DNA from: Chloroflexota bacterium | GTDB taxonomy: Bacteria > Chloroflexota > UBA6077 | Direction: 5' to 3' | DNA: 6,276 nt | NCBI GenBank assembly: GCA_021788565.1 | Contig: JAJYKO010000353.1 | Span: 1-6,276, forward strand | Shown: piece by piece, positions 1-5,233 of the stretch | Layout of the letters: each line of letters opens with the position of its first letter | How positions within the stretch are numbered: position 1 is the stretch's first letter | Program-made: the position numbers and the translations under genes | Notes under the pieces: generated by a model | The model's input: the letters and a program-made list of their open reading frames with translations, nothing else | Told to the model about the DNA's origin: nothing | The model's database searches: none

Positions 1-458
1 CGCAGGCCTTTCCACGGCTCGAATCCAGCAGGTATGTCGGTGTAATCGCGGCTCCTGCCAAGGATGCTGACTTCGAGCCAGACCTGATCATGATCTACTG
101 TGATCCCTCTCAACTTACGCAGCTCCTCAGTGCCAAGAACTGGATCGACGGCCTCGACGTCGACTGCAAGCTCTCTGGCCACGCGGCGTGCGTGTATTCG
201 GTCGTGCCGACAGTTCAGACCGGCACATGGCAGATCACGTCACCCTGCGGTGGGGACCGCAACAGGGGACTGGCGCGGCACGACGAGATGATAGCCTCGC
301 TGCCAGCGTCGGAGCTTCCAGATGTGGTCACCGCGCTCGCACACGCCCACGAGAATGGGCATGGGTTGCCGGCAGCGCCCACGATGAGACCCGAATATGA
401 CCTGCCAGAGGCCTACGTGAGGATCGGCGAGATGATGGGGATGGACTGGGTTAAGTAG
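1..458 (+). CDS. DUF169 domain protein, C-terminal part (5' end outside window)
   Basis: The frame is open from base 3 to the TAG at 456-458, giving 151 residues without a start, so the gene begins upstream. An internal ATG at 90 is not the start, because the residues before it (QAFPRLESSRYVGVIAAPAK, then DADFEPDLI) already match the family. The DUF169 pattern is clear: a 'R-Y-x-G-V-x-x-A-P' strand, then 'PDLIMIYCDPSQL', a central 'GHAACVYSVV' segment, the glycine/cysteine turn 'SPCGGDRNRG', 'HDEMIASLPASEL', and a C-terminal 'RPEYDLPEAYVRIGEMMGMDW'. DUF169 proteins are soluble, usually a little over 200 residues, and of unknown biochemical role; several cysteines, four or five here, are typical of this region. 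No signal peptide or membrane segment is visible in the part present. The reading frame looks intact. Family assignment is confident; function is unknown. Confidence 0.85.
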   Translation, partial: QAFPRLESSRYVGVIAAPAKDADFEPDLIMIYCDPSQLTQLLSAKNWIDGLDVDCKLSGHAACVYSVVPTVQTGTWQITSPCGGDRNRGLARHDEMIASLPASELPDVVTALAHAHENGHGLPAAPTMRPEYDLPEAYVRIGEMMGMDWVK

Positions 459-622
459 CGGAGGCGATTGGCCGGGACCTCGGGAGCAGGCCACCACTCC
501 CTCGATACACGTGTCCTGACACTGGCAGTTATGCCACCTGATAGACCATTAGCCACACTAAGACTGCATGGGGCAATGCTTGCTAACTTCTAACATGACT
601 TGATACTATTCACTGCGAGCGC
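459..622. other. Intergenic stretch, no gene seen
   Basis: No reading frame with a credible start and ribosome binding site is seen between the DUF169 stop and the mobile element. The only structure noted is a hyphenated palindrome at 511-522 (GTGTC, two bases, GACAC). Its loop is too short for an RNA hairpin, so if real it would be a DNA site. No T-rich rho-independent terminator follows the DUF169 gene. Confidence 0.5.
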
Positions 623-630
623 TCTGAGTA
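623..630 (+). repeat. Left target-site duplication copy (TCTGAGTA)
   Basis: This octamer is identical to 777-784 and abuts the left terminal repeat of the MITE-like element. The match extends to ten bases (GCTCTGAGTA, 621-630 and 775-784) only because the right terminal repeat happens to end in GC. Confidence 0.7.
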
Positions 631-776
631 GCAGGGTCTTTTAGTTGTCACCCTGAGCGCAGCGAAGGGTCTCCACGTATGTGTGCAGAGATTCTTCGCT
701 GCGCTCAGAATGACACGGTAGTGGCCTTGACGCTGCACTTCTATTGGTCCGGTATCGGAGAACTAAGAGGCCCTGC
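631..776. mobile_element. MITE-like non-autonomous element with TIRs and 8-bp target duplication
   Basis: The left end (631-649, GCAGGGTCTTTTAGTTGTC) and the reverse complement of the right end (776 back to 758, GCAGGGCCTCTTAGTTCTC) match at 16 of 19 positions; two of the three differences would be G-U pairs in RNA. Immediately outside both ends lies the same perfect octamer TCTGAGTA (623-630 and 777-784), as expected for a target-site duplication. The 146-bp element has no transposase gene. The minus strand carries a short open frame containing 'HSERSEES', a well-known by-product of a dispersed intergenic palindrome and not a real protein. Several insertion-sequence families make 8-bp duplications, so the parental transposase cannot be named. 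The right end lies only 18 bp before the -35 box of the regulator gene's promoter. Confidence 0.72.
646..715. repeat. Imperfect 28-bp inverted repeat inside the MITE ('SERSEES' palindrome)
   Basis: The arms are 646-673 and 688-715, separated by 14 bases, and pair at 24 of 28 positions. The core TGAGCGCAGCGAA is identical in both. The four mismatches are paired changes: the left arm has ACCCT...AGGGT around the core and the right arm has ATTCT...AGAAT. Each arm can therefore also close on itself as a small hairpin. Palindromes reading 'CCCTGAGCG(A/C)AGCGAAGGGTCTC' are dispersed in many environmental bacterial genomes (established knowledge). Confidence 0.8.
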
Positions 777-784
777 TCTGAGTA
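777..784 (+). repeat. Right target-site duplication copy (TCTGAGTA)
   Basis: This is the second copy of the octamer, directly after the right terminal repeat ending CCCTGC at 776. Removing 631-784 would rebuild a simple uninterrupted site, GCTCTGAGTA followed by TGAGGTAC. Confidence 0.7.
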
Positions 785-794
785 TGAGGTACTA

Positions 795-823
795 TTGACT
801 ACATAACTGCCTATCGCTATAGT
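795..823 (+). promoter_or_regulatory. Sigma-70-type promoter for the regulator gene
   Basis: A TTGACT -35 box (795-800) and a TATAGT -10 box (818-823) are separated by exactly 17 bases, and each matches the bacterial consensus at five of six positions. The transcript would start near 830, leaving a leader of about 135 bases before the ATG at 966. The MITE-like element lies just upstream, where an UP element or activator site would normally be. Confidence 0.6.
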
Positions 824-848
824 GTACTCCACGAGTACCTGTTGTTGG

Positions 849-913
849 CGCGCGTCTCATTCGAATAGTGCTAGCCGGTAGCTAACGGCAATGACCTGGC
901 CAAGAGACGAGCG
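849..913 (+). promoter_or_regulatory. Long-range inverted repeat in the regulator's 5' leader
   Basis: Bases 849-858 (CGCGCGTCTC) can pair with 904-913 (GAGACGAGCG) with one mismatch. The enclosed segment holds a near-palindrome CCGGTAGCTAACGG at 875-888 (12 of 14 positions symmetrical). It could be a leader RNA structure or a DNA-binding site. The evidence is pattern only. Confidence 0.3.
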
Positions 914-926
914 TTTCGAAAGTCCA

Positions 927-961
927 TCACCACCAAGTCGCCGGTGAGAGGGAGGTGGTGA
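927..961 (+). promoter_or_regulatory. Shine-Dalgarno with a hairpin able to mask it
   Basis: The GGGAGGTGGTGA stretch at 950-961 contains GGAGG (951-955), ten bases before the ATG at 966, and fixes that start. The upstream octamer TCACCACC (927-934) is an exact reverse complement of GGTGGTGA (954-961). The leader RNA could therefore fold an 8-bp stem with a 19-base loop that covers half of the ribosome binding site. This would be a plain on/off switch for translation if it forms in vivo, which is inferred. Confidence 0.45.
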
Positions 962-965
962 CCCG

Positions 966-3530
966 ATGAGGGCGGGAAGGGCTAAATCCACGTCACCCCC
1001 TGTGTCGGCTCATGCCGGCATCTCCACCGCCTCCAGACCCTGGCTTCTGCCCTTTGTCGAGTATCCCTCCGCACCCGAGATCCGCAGCAACCTGCCCGCG
1101 CAGCCAACTCCACTGATCGGTCGTGAACGGGAGAGACAAACAGCGGCACAGCAACTACTGCGAGATGACGTGCGCCTCCTTACCATCACCGGCCCGCCGG
1201 GTATCGGCAAGACGAGGCTTGCCATAGCCCTCGCGGTCGATCTCCTGCAGAGCTTTCCGCATGGCACGTTCTTCGTCGATCTTGCCTCGATCAACGATCC
1301 GGCGCTGGTGGCTCCCGCCATCGCTGAAGTGCTCGGCCTGGGCGAAGAGGCGCGTCCTCTGATCGCGGGCCTTCAGCACCATCTTCGCCGACAGCGAACG
1401 CTGCTATTGCTGGACAACTTCGAGCAGCTAATCCCGGCGGGGCGTGTGGTGGCCGACCTGCTGGCGGCATGTCCTCTCCTCAAGATCCTGGTCACGAGCA
1501 GGGAGGCTTTGCGTCTGCGATGGGAGCACCTTTTCCCTCTATCGCCACTGCCTCTGCCAGGTCCCGCGTGCGTGCTGGGCTCGGCTCCCGTTGCGGAGTG
1601 CCCCGCGATGTACCTTCTGGTCCAGCGCGCCCAGGCCGTTAGGCCCGATTTCGCGCTTACAGGGGGGAACGCACCGGTCTTGGCCCAGATCTGCATCAGC
1701 CTGGAGGGCATTCCCCTGGCCCTGGAGCTGACCGCATCCCAACTGGACGTGATGAGCCCCGACGATCTGCTGCGAGAACTGCGACAAGGTGCAGTCTACC
1801 AGCTTGCAGAGGGTAGCCGGGATCTGCCCGACCGCCACTCGACACTTAGAGATGCCGTCGGTTGGAGCTACCGCCTGCTGTCACCGCAGGAGCAGGAGCT
1901 CTTTCGGCGGGTCGCGGTCTTCACGGGAGGCTTCACGCTGGGCGGAGCTCAGGCGGTTTGCGGCCTTGAAGGTGACCTTTCGCCCGGCGTGAAGAGGGGG
2001 TTGTGCGCGCTGGTGCGTAAGAGCCTTCTCAGGCTGGAGGACGCCCGAGACGCACAAACGCGCTTCCAGATGCTCGAGACGATCCGGCAATATGGCCTGG
2101 AGCAGCTGGCGGCGACGGAAGAGGAGAGCGTGGTTCGCGGCCGGCATGCCGCCTTCTATCTCGCCCTTGCGGAGCAGGCGGAGTCTTTCCTGTCCGGCCC
2201 CGAGCGACAACTCTGGCTCGGTCTTCTCGCCCAGGAGTATGGCAACTTGCGAGCGGCATTGGTCTGGTTCCTGGCGTGCGGCAATTCGGAACTTGCCCTG
2301 CGACTGGGCTCGGCTCTATGGGCCTTCTGGCAGCTTCGAAGGCTTCGTCTGGAGGGGGAGGCACTGCTGGGACAGCTACTCGCGCTCCCCGGCGCGACGG
2401 CGCGGACGGAGGCCCGGGCGAGGCTTCTGAGTGCCTTCGGGGAAGCGACTCGCGCCGGCGGCGACTTCACGGCGGCACGCGAGCGCTACGAAGAAGCTCT
2501 AGACATCTTCAGGGAACTCGACAACAAACTCGGCGTGGCCTGGACTCTTCGCCACCTTGCCTTCAGCTACCTGCGACATAGGGCGATTCGGGAGATCCGG
2601 CCGCTGCTGGATGAAGCCTTGCTTCTATTCCGAGAATTGGACGACAAGGCTGGGATTGGCGTTGCGCTCTCCATGCTCGGGATAATCGCCGCCGCCGAGG
2701 GGGACTCGGTCCGGGCCAGGTCTCTGTCTGAAGAGTCCCTGGTTGCCTGCCGTGCGTCGGGTGATCCGTGGGCCTTAGCCTCCGGGCTCGTCCTGCTTGC
2801 GCGGACGTCGGCCGCTGATGAAGATTGGGTTCGAGCCAGGGCTCTATCCGAAGAAGGTCTGACTACCTGTTGGCCCTCAGGTGATCGATGGCTCATAGTC
2901 TCAAACCTTGCCAACCTCGCGCTCGCGGTTCTGCACCTCGGCGACTGCGCGGCGGTTCGTTCCCTGTACGCCCAGGTGCTGGCTGTTGCCCGGGAAGAGG
3001 GCGACATCTGGCTGATGGCCTACGGGTTGGAGGGGTTTGCGATGTTGGCGGCGGCCGAGAGCGATCCTGAACTGTCCGCGCAGCTGTCAGCGGCCGCGGA
3101 GGCTCAGCGGGAAAGGATTCATCCTCCACTTCCCGGGATGCTGGAGCGTATACTCCAGCGGCGCCTTGAGCCGGCTCGCTTAGCGCTCGGGACAGAAGCC
3201 CTGGCCAGTGCGCGAGCGAGGGGGCGAGCCATGAGTCTGGAGGAGGCAATCGATGTCGCCTTGAGACCCCCTCCGGATCGCTCGGCTGTGACCACTCCGG
3301 CGGCCGGCCACTCGCGTGGGCAGGGCAATGGAGCCCTCTCCCCTCGAGAGAGCGAGATAGCGGTCCTGGTCACCAGCGGACTCACCAACACCCAGATCGC
3401 CGCTCAGCTCGTTATTTCCCGTCGGACAGTGCAGACCCACGTCAACAACATTCTCCACAAACTCGAGTTCACCTCGAGATCTCAGCTTGCTGCCTGGGCA
3501 GCAAGACAGCAGCTTAACACGTCGACCTAG
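966..3530 (+). CDS. STAND-type ATPase transcriptional regulator (NB-ARC, TPR, C-terminal LuxR HTH)
   Basis: The product has 854 residues and is cytoplasmic. After an N-terminal tail of about 40 residues comes the entry motif 'NLPAQPTPLIGRERE' (42-56). Walker A is GPPGIGKT (76-83), Walker B LLLLDNFE (146-153), the 'VTSRE' sensor motif 176-180, and GIPLALEL 248-255. A winged-helix part follows ('HSTLRDAVGWSYRLLSPQEQ', 291-310). Residues about 480-700 are TPR-like helices with an exact 40-residue spacing of the marks LDN, LDD, SGD, SGD, EGD at 518, 558, 598, 638 and 678. The C-terminus is a LuxR/GerE helix-turn-helix: 'LSPRESEIAVLVTSGLTNTQ' (791-810) followed by IAAQLVISRRTVQTHV. In this family a ligand or partner sensed by the TPR part is thought to release an ATP-dependent conformational switch that lets the HTH bind DNA. 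The N-terminal SARP, kinase or cyclase domain carried by some relatives is absent. The start at 966 is supported by GGAGG at 951. The TAG stop lies inside the end of a palindromic element. The target genes are unknown; the secreted-protein gene downstream is a candidate. Confidence 0.9.
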   Translation: MRAGRAKSTSPPVSAHAGISTASRPWLLPFVEYPSAPEIRSNLPAQPTPLIGRERERQTAAQQLLRDDVRLLTITGPPGIGKTRLAIALAVDLLQSFPHGTFFVDLASINDPALVAPAIAEVLGLGEEARPLIAGLQHHLRRQRTLLLLDNFEQLIPAGRVVADLLAACPLLKILVTSREALRLRWEHLFPLSPLPLPGPACVLGSAPVAECPAMYLLVQRAQAVRPDFALTGGNAPVLAQICISLEGIPLALELTASQLDVMSPDDLLRELRQGAVYQLAEGSRDLPDRHSTLRDAVGWSYRLLSPQEQELFRRVAVFTGGFTLGGAQAVCGLEGDLSPGVKRGLCALVRKSLLRLEDARDAQTRFQMLETIRQYGLEQLAATEEESVVRGRHAAFYLALAEQAESFLSGPERQLWLGLLAQEYGNLRAALVWFLACGNSELALRLGSALWAFWQLRRLRLEGEALLGQLLALPGATARTEARARLLSAFGEATRAGGDFTAARERYEEALDIFRELDNKLGVAWTLRHLAFSYLRHRAIREIRPLLDEALLLFRELDDKAGIGVALSMLGIIAAAEGDSVRARSLSEESLVACRASGDPWALASGLVLLARTSAADEDWVRARALSEEGLTTCWPSGDRWLIVSNLANLALAVLHLGDCAAVRSLYAQVLAVAREEGDIWLMAYGLEGFAMLAAAESDPELSAQLSAAAEAQRERIHPPLPGMLERILQRRLEPARLALGTEALASARARGRAMSLEEAIDVALRPPPDRSAVTTPAAGHSRGQGNGALSPRESEIAVLVTSGLTNTQIAAQLVISRRTVQTHVNNILHKLEFTSRSQLAAWAARQQLNTST
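2706..2900 (+). repeat. Tandem 120-bp TPR-coding repeats
   Basis: Codons 581-605 and 621-645 of the regulator code for near copies (SVRARSLSEESLVACRASGD versus WVRARALSEEGLTTCWPSGD). They sit exactly 40 residues apart, and the resemblance is visible in the DNA as well. Weaker copies lie one period before and after. This looks like recent internal duplication of a TPR-like unit. Confidence 0.65.
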
Positions 3531-3561
3531 TGCCCTGTGACCCGTGATCTGATACCTTGGA

Positions 3562-3584
3562 GCCTGGGTTGAGACAACCCAGGC
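3562..3584 (+). repeat. Hairpin 1 of the double-hairpin element
   Basis: GCCTGGGTT (3562-3570), the loop GAGAC, and AACCCAGGC (3576-3584) form a perfect 9-bp stem 32 bases after the regulator stop. It could also act as a 3'-end structure for that mRNA. No T-tract follows, so it is not a typical rho-independent terminator. Confidence 0.8.
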
Positions 3585-3600
3585 GGATCTCCTATGGACC

Positions 3601-3624
3601 GCCGGCGTTAGGGACAACGCCGGC
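3601..3624 (+). repeat. Hairpin 2 of the double-hairpin element
   Basis: GCCGGCGTT (3601-3609), a six-base loop, and AACGCCGGC (3616-3624) form a perfect 9-bp stem. On the minus strand it reads as a variant of hairpin 1 (TTGGAGCC...GTT...AAC...GGCGG) whose inner base pairs differ in a compensated way. Confidence 0.8.
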
Positions 3625-3660
3625 TCCAACTCGCCAAATCACAAGTCCCAGACCACTAGG

Positions 3661-3890
3661 CCTCGGACCAGCTCCCGAAGGACCTCACGCGGCCACCTCA
3701 CTCCAGTCGAGCCGGCCCCAGAGCCGCCCAGCCTCAGCCAAAGCTAGATATCACACAACGGTAGATAAATATGCAAGCGATAATTAGTAATAGCTACGTA
3801 CCACATTACGCATCATGGTTACGTATCTTATCGGATACCCGGTTACTCAGAGCGCGGCTATTCTCTGTTCTGTGCCGTAGCCAATGGAAA
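3661..3890. other. Intergenic region with AT-rich segment, probable control region
   Basis: Bases 3661-3740 are GC-rich without a convincing reading frame. From about 3741 to 3840 the composition turns clearly AT-rich compared with its surroundings, as is usual for promoters. A GATAAT hexamer at 3779-3784 resembles a -10 box, but no good -35 lies 16-18 bases before it, so no promoter is called. An open frame starting at the ATG at 3771 merges with the small ORF downstream; the later start at 3903 is preferred because of its ribosome binding site. Confidence 0.4.
3817..3846 (+). promoter_or_regulatory. Operator-like repeat arrangement
   Basis: Two direct copies of GGTTAC (3817-3822 and 3841-3846), 24 bp apart, flank an inverted repeat GTATC-6-GATAC (3823-3827 and 3834-3838). 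This lies in the AT-rich stretch upstream of the small ORF and the secreted-protein gene, and could bind a dimeric regulator. It is only a pattern; no known consensus is matched. Confidence 0.3.
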
Positions 3891-3902
3891 AGGGAGGTGG
3901 TG

Positions 3903-4043
3903 ATGCCTCAGCCAGGGACATCGGTGGTTCCCCCGGAGCCCCGGACCCGCCCTGAGGGCGGCGCAGCCAGAGCGCCCCGGTTAGTCTGTCCCTCGGCCTA
4001 TCGCAAATCATCGGAGTTTCCCAGATGTAGCATCCCGCGGTAG
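3903..4043 (+). CDS. Small ORF, possible leader peptide (46 aa)
   Basis: The reason to call it is the translation start: AGGGAGGTGGTG ends directly at the ATG, placing GGAGG (3893-3897) five bases from the start, the strongest ribosome binding site in the window. The product (MPQPGTSVVPPEPRTRPEGG, then AARAPRLVCPSAYRKS and so on) is proline- and arginine-rich, has no signal peptide or membrane segment, and matches no family I recognise. It ends 42 bases before the secreted-protein start. About two thirds of its codons end in G or C, only weakly coding-like. Two mutually overlapping hairpins lie within it (3947-3961 and 3960-3976), so it may be a translated leader controlling the downstream gene, not a functional protein. 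Alternatively it is a chance frame. Confidence 0.4.
   Translation: MPQPGTSVVPPEPRTRPEGGAARAPRLVCPSAYRKSSEFPRCSIPR
3947..3976 (+). promoter_or_regulatory. Overlapping alternative hairpins within the small ORF
   Basis: CCGCCC (3947-3952) pairs with GGGCGG (3956-3961), and GGCGC (3960-3964) pairs with GCGCC (3972-3976). The two stems share bases 3960-3961, so they compete at their edges. Such an arrangement inside a translated leader resembles attenuators, but no terminator T-tract follows. Confidence 0.3.
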
Positions 4044-4072
4044 GACTGTAGCGTTTGCTTACATCTCAAAGT

Positions 4073-4078
4073 GGAGGG
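4073..4078 (+). promoter_or_regulatory. Ribosome binding site deciding the start of the secreted protein
   Basis: GGAGGG lies seven bases before the ATG at 4086. This favours 4086 over the in-frame GTG at 4071, which overlaps this site and would put charged residues in front of the signal peptide. Confidence 0.75.
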
Positions 4079-4085
4079 TCCTTCG

Positions 4086-5144
4086 ATGAAATTGAGGGTA
4101 TTCGCGGCGTTGCTTTGTGGTGCAGCTCTTCTGGTTGTGGCGGCCGCGCCGGCCGCTGGAGCCCCCCCAAAACCTCCGGGTGGCGGCGGTGAGATCGAGG
4201 CCGCCAGCAACAATCTGTCCTACCCTGCCGTCTGGGCCGAGGGGGCGAGCCTGACCCTGCAGGGAACGATGGAACAGAGCTCGCTCGCCGGCGCTTTCAC
4301 GGCAAAAGAGGGATTCAACTGGTACCACCAGCATGACTTGCTCAACGTGTGGCAGGCCGAGAATGTGGGTGGTGTCCCTAGTACCCCGGTAGGCATCGAC
4401 AACGTAGATTGGGCGGACGCCCTGGAGTCGATGGACTGGGCGCTGGGGTCCAAGATCAGGGTAGAACTCGTGCTTTACCACGCTGCCGCGATGCACGGTT
4501 TCCCCATGACATTCCTGTATGGCTCGGGTGTGACAGAGATGTGGGGCACCAAGGGGGGACCGTGCGCGATCACTGATTCAACCGGTGCATGTGTCAGCTA
4601 CTTCGGTGTACTAACGGAAGGCAACTACGCGACCGTTTACTCGAACACAGGCCGTCTCACCATCCAGAAGATAGGGAGCGATCCGGCCGCGGCATCGCCC
4701 ACCGACCTCGTTTGGAACTCGACCTTGCAGCGTTGGGCGGCTTCGGACGGGTCGGTATTCCCAAGCTTCTTCAGCCATGGCGTATGGGAGACCTACGCCA
4801 CCGGGACCAAGCCGTCGGACAAGTTCAGCTCGGAGATCAACCTCCCGGGCAAGGCTATCTACGGGTCCACGTGGGATACCGGGAAGGCGAGCGACGGAAA
4901 TGGGCTGTACCGATTGACCTTCAGCCTGGATCCCAACTCGAATCGTGACCCCAACGCCGCCTTCCTGGCGGCGACCGGAGTTACGCCGCCTGCAGGAGAT
5001 CTGCTCGCTGATCAGTACGCGGAGCCACCGAGTGAGAACCCGGTGAACGTGCCAGTAGTCAGTCCAAAGGATGGAGGATACAACCTGACGTACATCGACG
5101 TGGGGCTGGTGGGATCGAAGGGAGGGTCCGGCAAACCGAGGTAG
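4086..5144 (+). CDS. Secreted protein of unknown function (352 aa)
   Basis: The start at 4086 gives a textbook Sec signal peptide: MKLR, then the hydrophobic stretch VFAALLCGAALLVVAAA. A cleavage site follows near residues 23-26 (APA|AGA or AGA|PP), then a Pro/Gly linker (PPKPPGGGG). The cysteine at 11 is not in a lipobox. The mature part opens with 'ASNNLSYPAVWAEG' (40-53). It continues with an aromatic-rich strand 'FNWYHQHDLLNVWQ' (77-90), 'GIDNVDWADALESMDWALGS' (103-122), an 'IRVELVLYH' strand, two close cysteines (160 and 169, probably a disulfide), 'GLYRLTFSLDP' (273-283), and a soluble C-terminus ending in GSGKPR. The 'NNLSYPxxWAEG ... DWxxALES ... YRLTF' layout recalls uncharacterised exported proteins in environmental bacteria, but I know no function. 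No catalytic motif, anchor or sorting signal is visible. It is probably exported as a beta-rich domain. The regulator gene upstream has the same orientation. Confidence 0.85.
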   Translation: MKLRVFAALLCGAALLVVAAAPAAGAPPKPPGGGGEIEAASNNLSYPAVWAEGASLTLQGTMEQSSLAGAFTAKEGFNWYHQHDLLNVWQAENVGGVPSTPVGIDNVDWADALESMDWALGSKIRVELVLYHAAAMHGFPMTFLYGSGVTEMWGTKGGPCAITDSTGACVSYFGVLTEGNYATVYSNTGRLTIQKIGSDPAAASPTDLVWNSTLQRWAASDGSVFPSFFSHGVWETYATGTKPSDKFSSEINLPGKAIYGSTWDTGKASDGNGLYRLTFSLDPNSNRDPNAAFLAATGVTPPAGDLLADQYAEPPSENPVNVPVVSPKDGGYNLTYIDVGLVGSKGGSGKPR

Positions 5145-5169
5145 GTCGAATACGGCTCAGAACCAACCT

Positions 5170-5233
5170 CCCGTGCCTTCACGACTGTCCTGCTGCAGAC
5201 GCTCGTGAGACCGTCTGCAGCAGGCCGCACGGG
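5170..5233 (+). terminator. Two-part long hairpin after the secreted-protein gene
   Basis: An outer 7-bp stem (CCCGTGC 5170-5176 with GCACGGG 5227-5233) encloses a perfect 13-bp stem (CCTGCTGCAGACG 5189-5201 with CGTCTGCAGCAGG 5212-5224) and a ten-base loop. It starts 25 bases after the stop codon, where a terminator or mRNA-stabilising structure is expected. No run of T follows, so termination would have to be non-classical. A DNA palindrome with another role is possible. Confidence 0.5.

Larger units (their letters stand above)
3526..3660. mobile_element. MITE/REPIN-like 135-bp imperfect palindrome on the regulator's stop codon
   Basis: Reading inward from both ends, CCTAGTGCCCTGTGACCC.GTGATCTG on the left matches the reverse complement of the right end (CCTAGTGGTCTGGGACTT.GTGATTTG). 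The match continues to TTGGAGCC at 3557-3564 paired with GGCTCCAA at 3622-3629, then to GGCGG (3582-3586) paired with CCGCC (3599-3603). Roughly two thirds of positions agree over about 60 bp per arm. Both ends sit in CTAG (3527-3530 and 3656-3659), so either a 4-bp CTAG duplication (the YTAR-type target of IS5-like elements) or a TA duplication (IS630/mariner-like) would explain the borders. There is no transposase gene inside. The TAG of the left CTAG is the regulator's stop codon; an empty site would keep the same stop. Confidence 0.6.

Noticed and set aside
641..832. Minus-strand 63-codon frame containing HSERSEES
   Set aside because: It is produced by the dispersed palindrome and the MITE ends, has no ribosome binding site, and is a known artefact type.
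3557..3787. Plus-strand 76-codon frame
   Set aside because: Runs through the palindromic element and has no ribosome binding site or recognisable protein features.
4071..4085. Upstream GTG start for the secreted protein
   Set aside because: It overlaps the Shine-Dalgarno and would place MEGPS before an otherwise normal signal peptide; the ATG at 4086 fits better.
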